From Trichinella spiralis (Eukaryota > Nematoda > Enoplea > Trichinellida > Trichinellidae): 64,000 nucleotides of DNA. This document shows positions 24,901 through 35,515 of this stretch, one piece after another. How positions within the stretch are numbered: position 1 is the first letter of the stretch; each line of letters starts with the position of its first letter. The translations under genes were made by a program, and so were the position numbers. Under the pieces are notes generated by a model that was not told where the DNA came from, made no database searches, and worked only from the letters and a program-made list of their open reading frames with translations. The stretch covers positions 9,276,069 to 9,340,068 of the forward strand of contig CM012954.1 of the NCBI GenBank assembly GCA_000181795.3, in the 5' to 3' direction.

Positions 24901-27900
24901 ATAATTCTGCATTGTTCATCAGTCAGAATTGAACAGAGATGTATATATTTATAGTTCATCATTCTAAACATAGCTTTAAGTGACGACATTACTACTTTCT
25001 TTTCAAAATTGCAAAAATTATATTTCAACTAATAAACATAATTTTCATTTCATTGCAATTATTAACATTATTATAAATTCCAACTGGATACCACATACAT
25101 ATTTGTGATGTTTATGTTTGCAGCAAGAATGTTGAATGCTTACTTGATTGAGTTGATTTTCTTCACATTTTATAATATTTATACATTTTTTCTCATTTCA
25201 CATTTCATACTGAACAATAGAAAGGTTAAAATAGTGTCTCACTTATCGGTTATTTAAATGAAAACTTCAATCCCCCATCAGAAAGAACACCAACTGTGTA
25301 CAAACATGGCAAACAAATCTGCTAACAACAAACACAATGATTGACTCAGAGTGGTGGAAAAAATTACTACCCATCGTTGCATTGGAAATGCAATTTCAAT
25401 CAAGCATGCATTGAACAAGTTAAGCTATTCAGAAGAGTAACTTCTTTTATAATTTTTATAATCTGTCAGGAGAATGAAGACTGCAACTAGCTTGATGTTA
25501 TGTCAGAGCATTTGAGTTTAATGATGAAAACAATGATAAAACAGCTTTGTTTTGCCTATGCAAACTTGGAAGAGTGAAATATATTTTATTACGAATTAAT
25601 TTTTGTCGAACCAAATCGTTAAGCAATCATGGAAACGCGGCTAAATCACGGGAAGCACACTCGACAATCATTACTGCATCCTAAGATTCGAATTGCAACT
25701 CGAAAAGTATATAAAAAACAATAATGATAGTAATAGAAAAAATGCAAGACCAATGCAAAAGTGATATTCAAATTTCAACAAAAATGCCGCAATATGCACA
25801 AAGTATTTCTTCAATGTTTTTTGTAGTAGCAGTAGTAGTAGTAGTAGTAGATGTTGCTTTACTTTGCTGCTTTCAACAACATTCAATAAGCAAACAAATG
25901 GCCAATTTCTCCCTTGATCATGCCGCAAATATTACTAATTTGTTCTTTGGATAAAAATAGAATTATAAGAAAAAAAATTCACTGCACACCTTACACTTTA
26001 ACCAAACCTATATATATATATGTTAAAATTAATTTGCTTTCGATTAAATAGCATGCTAGTATGACAATTGACAAAGTCAATATTTCTACATTACAAACAA
26101 TTTTAAGATTAATCAGTCAGTCCTTTATAAGAAAGAAAGAATGAATGAATGAATGAATAAATAAATAGATGAAATTATCATTGTAGAAGAAAATTTTCAC
26201 AATGTAAATGTGTAAAAAACATACATTCATTTAATAATCATGCTTTTTATCATTCAATTTATAAGATAACTTTTTACGACTTTCTCTGATCTAGTGATAT
26301 TTCTAGTCCAAATAAGCTGCTAATACGTGAACAAAGATCGCAGCAAGTCCCACTTGTTGAAAATAATTTCTTTCAATTTAAGCGCTAATTGCAAAGCGCT
26401 GAAAATATATTCATTGAAAATGTTATCAGTAATCAAACAAGATGATCTTTGCATATCTCAGCACTTGAATACATACTGTAGATCAAATTAAATTTAAATA
26501 TAAAATTGAACTTGTTCAGTTTTGAAAGGAAAAGAAAACAGAAATTTCTCTCTCCTGCCATTATAACCCGTTCGTGTAAATCTACTTTGTACGACTTTGT
26601 ATTCTCATCAATTCTGCCCTTGTCACACTTTGATCCCTTTAGGATGATTTTCAATTCAATTACTATTTTGTAATTCGTCAAAATGAGAAAAAATTACAAA
26701 TTGCAAAAAAGTCAACTGTTTCAAGACATTCAACAAAATTCATCATTTTACAAAAAATTTCACATCAATACTAGCTAGTATGTATCGCATATCGGATTCG
26801 AATTCAATAGAGTAGTTGGTTTAAATTATCCAATATTTTCCAGAATATCAAATATTTCTATTTTTCACTTTACGATTGATTGATGCAATGAAAACAAGAA
26901 AAAAATTAATAAATTGTATTTCTTGTAAATTTCAGCGACCCCTCAAAATGATCGAATCTTCGTCTATCCACACTCGCTTTATGTGCATTCGTACAGAACG
27001 CCGACATTTTGTGATTTTTGCGGTGAAATGCTGTTCGGTCTGGTCAAGCAGGGATTGAAATGCAACGGTCGATTTGCATATATTCTCCATTTTATTCTGG
27101 CAATTATAATGATGGTGATGAATCGTCTCCATTTTTAGCTTGCAATTTGAATTATCACAAACGCTGTGCGCGCAAAATTCCCAACAACTGCTCCGGCTCG
27201 TATCAGTGGAAAACAACGCTACTTTCGCTTCCGAATGCGGATCATTCCCGTCGACCATCGCTGGTCACCGCTTCACAGGTCGATGAGAAGCCCAATGACC
27301 AGCAGCCGGTCATCACAATCACCACCCCAACTACCACTACCCCAACCACCACCATTACCACGACACCGGAAATTTTGATCACTTCCGCAGACATGGCCAG
27401 ACAATACGACGTCGTTTCACCGGTGAGTTTAAATTTCCTTTTCTGTTCCATTGCATGCAATTTTTTGCTCAATTAAAAATTTTCAAGACGCTCAGCTTCA
27501 CGCCGAGAAAAGATCGCAGTTCGAGCTGGTCGGGCAGACCGTTGTGGATGGAAGTGGAAAATGCCAGACGCACAAAAGTCCCGCACACGTTCCAAGTGCA
27601 CACTTACACAAAGCCCACAATTTGCCATTATTGTAAAAAGCTACTGAAAGGTATCGTCCGTCAAGGGATGCAATGCAGAGGTGAGCAGAGGAGAAGTGTT
27701 AGATTGTAAACGAATGACACAAAAGTGGGGGATTGTTTTTTTTAAGATTGTTGCTACAACTGCCACAAAAAATGCGAACAATACGTGCCGAAAGATTGTT
27801 CGGGCAGCATGATGCTGCAATCGGCGTCGGTGCTTTACGACGATGGTCACAATTTCTCTATTTTCTGAATCCAATCCTAGCCGCAGTTGTTCTTTTACTG

Positions 27901-30554
27901 TGCATTTTTCAGATGAGTCAAATTTTTCACCAGTGAATGGTGAAACCAACGATCCACAATTCCTTCCCGAATCGAAAACTCCAGCTCGATATACGAATTC
28001 CGTCCAAGATTACAGTGACAACGATTCCACCACCACTGAGCAGATGTACGAGCGTTTGAAAAATTTACCAAATATTCATTCAACATTTCATTCTTCACCC
28101 ATTTTCAGGAGTCAAAATATACCAGTGATGCGATTGATCATGACCAAACGGCAGACCAAAGAGTCGAACAAGATCATCAAAACGGGATGGATAGTGCATC
28201 ACACGCAGCGGAACCATCTACGACGAAAACACTACTGGTGTCTGAGCAGCAAGTCGATCGTCATGTACACGGACGACCACTGCGCTCGTCGATACAGAGA
28301 AATACCGTTGCATCACATTCTGTGCATAGAGCGGGAAAATTTTCAAGCACCGTTGTTCGGACTGTCGGGATCCAATCCTGTGCGTCGTTTGGAACTGCGC
28401 ACGATCACTTCTACTTATTACATTGGTAAGTGTTCGAAAAATTCATTTTATTCGCATACAACTGATTCGTTTCAATTGAAATTATTCGCTGTTGGCAGAT
28501 TTCCAAGATTGCTTGAACAACAAAGAAGCAACAGAATGGGAGACGGCAATACGACAGGCGTGGATGCCAATGTCACCGTACGACAAAAAACCATCCCCTA
28601 CAGATGATAATAGCCCAAGTAATTCTGGCTTCTCTATTGCAATTTTTCCATCTACGAATATTTCCATAATTATTTTCACTTCGGATTGAAAATAATTTAA
28701 ACATTAAACTTCAATCGAAAAATAGTAAATTTCACAGATCTGCCTGATCATTGTATGATTATGATTATGATTATTATTATTATCTTGTTGCATGCATGTT
28801 TGCAACTTTGCAATTGTTAAGAGAAAATAATTTTGGGATTATGTTTCAAAGTTTTCCATTTAGATACTGCTGAATCATCATCAGCTGCAGAGAAAAGCGA
28901 CCTGGAAACGTATTGCAAATCGGAAGAAGACTTTTGCCAAACTTATCAAATTTTCATGGAAGAAATGCTAGGCTCGGGTCAATTTGGAATCGTGTACGGC
29001 GGTAAGAGAAACAAAAAACATCTAATTATCTGTACAAAGAAGAAACTCCATTCTTCTGCCTTTTCTTTTTTTTAAAGCTATTCATCGTAAAAGTGGACGA
29101 CATGTAGCTGTGAAAATTATTAATAAAAAAAAATTTCCCTCCAACCGTGAGTCGGCTTTGAGAACAGAAGTGAAAATTACGCAAAAGTTGAAACACGAAG
29201 GAATTATTCAATTCGAAAGCGTCATGGAAACACCGGAAAGAGTACGTAGGCAGTTGGGGGAATTTTATATCATTTTTATACTTCCACGTTTGCCAGTTGA
29301 CGGCAGGCAAAATTATTCATTTTATTGTCCCTTTTTGATTCTAGATTTACGTTGTCATGGAAAAGCTCAAAGGTGACATGCTTGAGATGATCTTAAACAG
29401 TCAAAAAGGGCGTTTAAATGAGCGGATAACAAAATTTTTGATCACCCAAGTAATCAATTTTCATTTTCTTCTTCACATATGCACACCTTCAACAACTTTT
29501 GCAGTGAAAAATTATTCTCACAGTTTAAAAAAAAGAATATTTAAAATTGTTTTTGATTTTAAATGATGATTTTTTTAATGATTAAATTCAGATTCTTGCC
29601 GCATTGCAATATCTACACGGTCAAAATGTGGTGCACTGTGATCTCAAGCCGGAAAATATTCTATTAGTTACAAACTCTGATTTTCCGCAAGTAAAATTAA
29701 TGATTGAAAAGTAAAATTAAAATTATTCTATATCAATCATGTCGACACATTTCAGATAAAATTATGCGATTTTGGTTTTGCGAGAATAATAGGAGAGCGC
29801 AGCTTCCGGCGCTCAATTGTCGGAACTCCTGCATATTTGGGTAAGCAAGTTGGAATGAAAATTGCTCATATTTCTCACTGGAGCAAACTAATTTCTGCTC
29901 TTTTAGCACCGGAAGTACTTCAAAACAAAGGATTCAACCGATCATTAGACATGTGGTCAGTTGGCGTAATCACATACGTCGCGTAAATTCTTTGTTTCTA
30001 TTATTATTATTATTACCAAAACTACAAGCGGAAAGTATTTCAGTCTCAGTGGCACTTTTCCATTCAATGAAGACGAAGACATTACAGACCAAATCAAAAA
30101 TGCCGCATTCATGTTCCCAAGTCATCCTTGGTCTGACGTATCTCAACATGGTTTGTCATTCATTCATTCATTTCCTTTTACAATCAATCATTTTCAGCAA
30201 TAGACTTTATACAAAGCATGTTGCAAGTGAAAATTTCGAGGCGTTTCTCTGTTCAAAAGGCACTACTGCATCCTTGGCTTCAAGTAAGCATTGGGTGAAA
30301 AAATTTCTGTTATTTTCTTTTTTTTCACAACATTTCGAACAAACCCATCTTTCGAAACATAAGATGAGCATTGTTTCATTAGTAGAGTTTTAGCGAGCCC
30401 ATTTTTGCATATAAAACTTAAAAAATGCTTGCTTATCATTGTACAGAGTCGTCAACTTTGGTCTGACCTGAGAACGCTAGAGAAAAGTATCGGATGCCGA
30501 TATTTGACCCACGAATCGGATGATGAGCGTTGGGAGAATTGCAAGGAACCGTGA
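21505..30554 (+). CDS. PRKD: protein kinase D (serine/threonine kinase)
   Basis: Seventeen exons: 21505-21624, 23858-24005, 26936-27067, 27139-27422, 27488-27680, 27747-27845, 27913-28425, 28499-28618, 28864-29001, 29078-29241, 29345-29449, 29592-29690, 29756-29840, 29907-29982, 30044-30150, 30198-30283 and 30447-30554. They join in frame to 858 aa (human paralogues about 880-910). PKDs are activated by diacylglycerol and PKC and act in Golgi export and stress signalling; C. elegans has DKF-1 and DKF-2. Domains in order: ubiquitin-like dimerisation domain (~1-89), C1A (~102-151), a Thr-rich linker, C1B (~261-310), PH (~415-536), kinase (~564-830). Catalytic K595, HCDLKPEN with D689, and the DFG aspartate D710 are intact. 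The activation loop keeps both serines (S721, S725) matching human S738/S742. The first two introns exceed 2 kb. Further 5' exons remain possible. Confidence 0.93.
21874..21924. repeat. (ATT)n microsatellite
   Basis: Longest trinucleotide tract in the window (about 51 bp with one interruption), in PKD intron 1. Confidence 0.9.
24190..24210. repeat. (CAA)n microsatellite
   Basis: Trinucleotide tract in PKD intron 2. Confidence 0.8.
25823..25851. repeat. (AGT)n microsatellite
   Basis: Trinucleotide tract in PKD intron 2, with one AGC interruption. Confidence 0.8.
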
Positions 30555-30697
30555 ACTATTATTGAATGCAATTTTGTACACACACACTTCACGACCTCAT
30601 TGGCCTCTGGGAAATTTTCTGCCTATTTTACCGAATTTTGTCAATTCTAATACGCTTAAGCCTTTGAAACTGCTGTTTGAAAATTATGTTTAAAAGT

Positions 30698-30703
30698 AAT
30701 AAA
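30698..30703 (+). terminator. poly(A) signal of PKD
   Basis: AATAAA 144 nt downstream of the PKD stop codon, the first such signal on the coding strand. Confidence 0.6.
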
Positions 30704-31738
30704 CAAAAATTGTACAACAACTAGAGAAAATGTTTGAAAAACACAAAACTCTGGTCAGAATGGGGAATAAATATACAACAGCTAAAGTTTGCAAAGAATA
30801 GTATTATTGCATTCCAATAAAGAAATAAATACCAATTGCAGAGGACATTTTTGAAAGAAAAGATAATAAAGAATAACAAACAATATCTATACTTGAAACC
30901 TTCAAACCCATTCATACGAAAGCTATTCAACTCATAGATTGAATGAGATGAATGAAAAGAGTTCCAAGAAAAAAAAAGCAACAACTTACCAATAGATGAA
31001 ATGGATGAATGAGCGTGAAGAGCAGCAGATGAAACTATTTGCCATAATGTTGAGCCTAAAAAAGACATTGTTGAAAATTCATTTACTTGAAGTAAAATCA
31101 AAAACCATAAGAAACTTACAGATCATGCCTTGATCAAGATGGATAAGACTTTACCGATTGTCGCACTGCACATATCTAAAAATGGAATCCCTTTCATTAT
31201 TAGATTCATGCTTTGCTTGTAGAATAAATTACATACAGCAAACAAAACAGACATCCGATGTTGTTGTTGTCTCATTGACGGCAGTGTCAACATTATTGAA
31301 GATGTAAACAGTGAACAATAAAATTGGAATAAACTTTTGTGAACCACCGCTTGCTAATTCGTTGAAACATGGACGTGATAAGTATGTTGTTGTTGTTGTC
31401 ACTTTTCGACAATGGACAAAAACATTTCATTGTGGAATATAATAGCAAAAGCAGTCGATGGTCAGTCAGCAGCTGAAACAAAAAGCTAATGGGCCGACTG
31501 GTAAAAGCTTGCCTGAACATCTCAAGGTTCGTGGCGTTCGTGACTGATGGAACAAAGAGCCAAGCCGAATAGAATCAGCACAAGTTCTGGCATCGAAATG
31601 CAAATAAATTGACCGAAAAGTAAATTTTTTACTTGTTCTGCATCAAGTGGAACACCGGTTTGGTTGTTTTCTGATCCGTATACACGCCCTGATATGGGCT
31701 TTGTTCTTTGCCGTTCTTGTTTACCACTGCGCGGGTAA

Positions 31739-31782
31739 TATAAAAACCGTATGACAAAATGCACTTCCATACTGCTTATAAA
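31739..31782 (+). promoter_or_regulatory. TATA-type promoter of the peptide gene
   Basis: Two TATA boxes lie upstream of the ATG at 31835: TATAAAAA at 31739-31746 and TATAAA at 31777-31782. The second would place a transcription start near 31807-31812, giving a leader of about 25 nt. TATA promoters are typical of highly or tissue-specifically expressed genes. Confidence 0.55.
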
Positions 31783-31834
31783 CTGCTTAAGCTGACGAGA
31801 AAAATTCTCTCCACTGGCGAATCATTTTCAAACA

Positions 31835-32338
31835 ATGAAATCCGTAGCACTGTTGCTTGCATTTTGCTGTTCACTGATGATAACTGAATGTGCTGGCTAT
31901 GTAAGTAATTTTTCTTTTAACTGATACAATTTCTTCAATTTCAATATTCTTTAAATTAAAAAAAAACGAACTTTCTCCCTCTCTCTCACACACACGCACA
32001 CACAATCTCGATGAATTGCCAACTGGCAAAATGTTTCCAATCGTAAAATTTTTCAGTGGTACCCTGGATATGGCTATTATCATTATTTCAACGACTACGC
32101 ATATCCATATTATGGATACGGTCCGTGGGGATTTTGGCCGAGAAAAACAGCCAAAGCAGCCAAACCTCTATCTGCGGATTCAATGGTGCAATTGAATGAC
32201 ATTGCAAATGAACAAGACTTGACCAGTTCGCTGAATCGAAACGTCGCTCCTGCGATGCCCGACCACGTGCCTGCATCGGAACCGACAAAATTTGCTTCAG
32301 CTCAACGACCAGTCATATCACCAGACCATTCCCGTTGA
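31835..32338 (+). CDS. small secreted Gly/Tyr-rich protein
   Basis: Exons 31835-31900 and 32057-32338 join in phase 0 to 115 aa. The first exon encodes almost exactly a signal peptide (MKSVALLLAFCCSLMITECA), with cleavage expected around residues 18-20. The mature part opens with an aromatic, glycine-rich segment (WYPGYGYYHYF, then YPYYGYGPWGFWPRK), followed by a hydrophilic tail of about 75 residues without cysteines. Gly/Tyr-rich secreted peptides in nematodes include cuticle-linked and antimicrobial families, but this one is not assigned to any of them. Splice sites are strong (TAT|GTAAGT; tttttcag|TGG), and a TATA promoter sits at the right distance. The PRK after the aromatic segment could be a processing site. 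The gene is real-looking; the function is unknown. Confidence 0.7.
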
Positions 32339-34700
32339 ATGCTGCATTGATTGAAAGCCTCTAGCCCTTATTTAGAATATAAAAATAATTCAATTCAAAA
32401 GATGCACCAATATTTATAATATCTTTAACATGTGATCAATAATATTCAATGTTTCACGTGGCCACCACTTTCACTTTTTCGTAGATTTTGTCGAAGATTC
32501 AATTTTCGTAGCAACAATATTTCCAAATGCATATTCGATGAGCATGTGTAGAAAGAATTAAATATAAATACACAAATATCCATGTATGTATAGACGGTTG
32601 GCAAAACTGTTGAATAATTTCCATTAAAATTCGATCATTATTTTTCCAGTAGATTCTACCATATTAGCATAGGTGCATTAATTATCCATTTGTCTGTCGT
32701 CCATTCATACGGTTGCTACTGGACACGCTTGATTAAAAAGCGATCTCCAATAATAATGAATGCAAAACAAAACCATCCTCAAGTGACTTTTTTTTCAAAA
32801 AGAACATCTGAATTCGTCGATCAGTTCTGGTTGAGTACCTTTTCCATTGCAGTCAGTTGTGCCTTTTAAATTCACCATCCAAAGTTGACATCAAATTTAG
32901 TAGAAACTTTTTCATTTAAACCATTCAGCAGATTCTGAAAATAAATTCAAAAAAAAGTTTAGTAAAGTAGTAAATTGTTGTTGTTTAAATATGGTGAAAT
33001 TATTTTTAAAAGTATCATAATTCATTGTTTATGAATACATACTGGAATCATCACAAATTTATCCGCAATAATTTTTAACAAATTAAAAAGATCAACAAAA
33101 TTAAATGAACAAACATTCTTTGCTGCAGAATGGAAGAAAAAATGTAAAAAAAGTTGATTATAATTATTCTGCTTGAAAATTTTCTTTTTTTCATGCTAAA
33201 TCAGCTCATTTGTAAGTAAAATTTTAATCTTTTCCAATCGATCATTGCAATTGTTCTGTATTCATTTAAATAGTAATTGAAAAAAGTAAATTCAAATAAA
33301 TTCGTTCTTTTCAAAAAGAAAACCTTTGCCTGAAAAGAATGCAAAGTGTATATTAAAGAGTAAATTTGCCCTACAAAACCAATCGCTTAGAATTGAATTA
33401 AAATTCATCCTACTCGAAAAAGAAATACGGAAATAAATTTGCAAACAAAGTTGAATTGATCAATTTTTGAATGGAAAACAAACGTCACATTGTTCGAATC
33501 AATTGATCAAAAATGATCGCAGAACAAATAATTGTTCAAAAGGACCAATTCCAATGACTGTTCGAATTATTTTCGCTTTCGATTAAAGACGTTCAAGTAT
33601 GATTATTTTCATTCATACAGTATACCATGATACATTGCGCACTTGTAAAATGTATGGTCAAGTGTTGTCGAAAAGTTACTTTGAAAAGTGACTACTATTC
33701 ATGTTGAATTGTCGTCGTAATTCGTAAGTGTTAATTTGCAAATTATCATTTATCTGTTGAACAATTTCAACCGTTGACTTTGTTGAAAAAGGGTCGAAGG
33801 TGTGGCGTGATTTTGTATAAGCAATTTTTCGATGAGCAATTCTGTGAGCAAGCCAGAATGCGAATGACCAACAGTTGACCAGTCGCTGATTGTTGTTCCA
33901 TTGGGTCAGAACTGTTTGAAAAATGGTTCAAGTGCAAGTATGGAGGTAAGAGGTTGGTAGGTGATCGATTTGAAATTAAAAGCTTAATGGAATAGCAACG
34001 CGGTGATGACACGAAAAGTTCACTGGTGGCGTCGGTTGGAATCGATACGCGAGCGTAAATTAGCCGGTTTAATTGAGCACAATTTCAGTCGACTTGTTGT
34101 ATAGCTTTGCCGTGAATTTTCCTGGTTTCAACTTACACTAGCTGTTGATATATCAACTGTTCCTCTGTTTTTTTCGGTTCTGTTCACTTTCGCTCCTTTC
34201 CTTTTGCAATGAACAAAAAAAATGGGGAAAAAAAAACAAAAGATGAAAATTTTCCCACAGACTGATGTTGTCGTCGACCGTTGGCTAGCCAGCTGGATAT
34301 CGATTGTTCTTAGCCGATTCAACTTTCTTTGCCATTCACTTTCTAGCTGTACAGCAGCTTAACGTCTGCCGCTAATTTGAAACGTTCGAAAAGAGATTCT
34401 GCCCGTACTGGCGTAGCCAATTAGCCAAAGGACCGCTCAACTGAGCTTTCGTCAGCTTGTCTACTTTTCCATTGTTGAAAATCAACTGAAGAGGAATCGA
34501 TCAAGATTCATCGAATGAAAAAGGTAAAAAGTTTTCTTTTTTTTCTTGGAAAAAAAATTAACTCAAAAAAAATGCCCCACTGACAGCTTTTACGAACTTT
34601 TCTCGTAACATGCGTTGATCAAAGCCACCCACTGATCAGCTGCAATGATGGTGAACTTATCTGGTGGAATAGTTCAGCCAAAAATAATTGGGCACTGATT

Positions 34701-35198
34701 TTACTTTGAATTACAAAAATACCAAGAACAAGAACAGGCAGAAAGGAAATATTTACACAAGATGAGAGCGAGATTATTTTCCGAACAGATTAGAAAATCT
34801 ATTTTTGCATTTGAACAATTTGATTTGCCGATGACAGAAACAAACGGCTTGGAAAACAAAGAAGCGCACGGTTGAAAAACATTAGCATGCAGGTGATATT
34901 TTGAAATTTGAAAACGCAGGGTCGTGCAGCTCGTGAACGGACGGATGGAATAAAATAAATTTAAAGAAAAAAAACCTCGCATACAGACACGGATATTTCC
35001 AAATTTGGAAAGGTGAGCTTCACCATTGTTGAAGCATGCACGGCAATTTGGACAATGGAAGAAGAAAAAGCCCGTCGCATTATTGCGTCCAGTATTGACA
35101 TTTGACAGCAGCAGAAAGAAGTAAGTATGAGCGTCGGTGTTGCTGCTGGTGCAACTGATGGATGCTGCAGAAAGCAAGAGCAGCAGAGAATAAAGCAA
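34701..35198 (-). CDS. unexplained 165-codon open frame
   Basis: Single uninterrupted frame from ATG at 35198. It begins with a leucine-rich stretch (MLYSLLLLLSAASISC) that reads as a signal peptide, and it is rich in cysteine throughout. No family is recognised, no poly(A) signal or promoter stands out, and the opening leucines come from a CAG/CTG-rich patch. The length is notable for AT-rich non-coding DNA, but the frame may be accidental. Confidence 0.2.
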   Translation of the reverse strand: MLYSLLLLLSAASISCTSSNTDAHTYFFLLLSNVNTGRNNATGFFFFHCPNCRACFNNGEAHLSKFGNIRVCMRGFFSLNLFYSIRPFTSCTTLRFQISKYHLHANVFQPCASLFSKPFVSVIGKSNCSNAKIDFLICSENNLALILCKYFLSACSCSWYFCNSK

Positions 35199-35498
35199 AA
35201 GAGAAGAAAAAGCTTAGATCTGCTTGCTGTGCACACGTTGCTGCAAAAAGCTTTGGCAAATGTGGATCATTATTGCTTGTCAAAGCTTGTCACAAAGCAG
35301 TCGGAAAATAATAACAGAGGACACAAATGTTCAAACCGACAAACGAGCGTGCGGCTTTATTTCAACGCTCTTTTATTTTCTCCTCCCAAGCATTCAATTT
35401 TTCTTCTTCTTTTCAATAAACTTATTTTCATCAAATAAAATGGTAAGCAAATAAATAAATAAATAGATTCCCATCTGTCTATTTATCTATCTATTCCT

Positions 35499-35515
35499 GT
35501 GTGTGTGTGTGTGTG
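35499..35515. repeat. (GT)n microsatellite
   Basis: Dinucleotide tract following TCTA/TTTA repeats. Confidence 0.8.

Larger units (their letters stand above)
30555..31834. other. PKD 3' UTR and spacer to the peptide gene
   Basis: Contains the PKD poly(A) signal at 30698 and, at its right end, the promoter of the small secreted peptide gene. A minus-strand frame of 82 codons at 31522-31770 is open but has no recognised features. Confidence 0.5.

Noticed and set aside
28054-28108. Possible short intron in PKD exon 7 (GTTTGA ... TTTTCAG)
   Set aside because: Removing it shifts the frame into an early stop, whereas reading through stays open and leads correctly into the PH domain.
31522-31770. 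82-codon minus-strand frame upstream of the peptide gene
   Set aside because: No recognised domain; it overlaps the TATA promoter of the plus-strand gene, and a signal-like stretch inside it runs straight into a stop without a usable donor.
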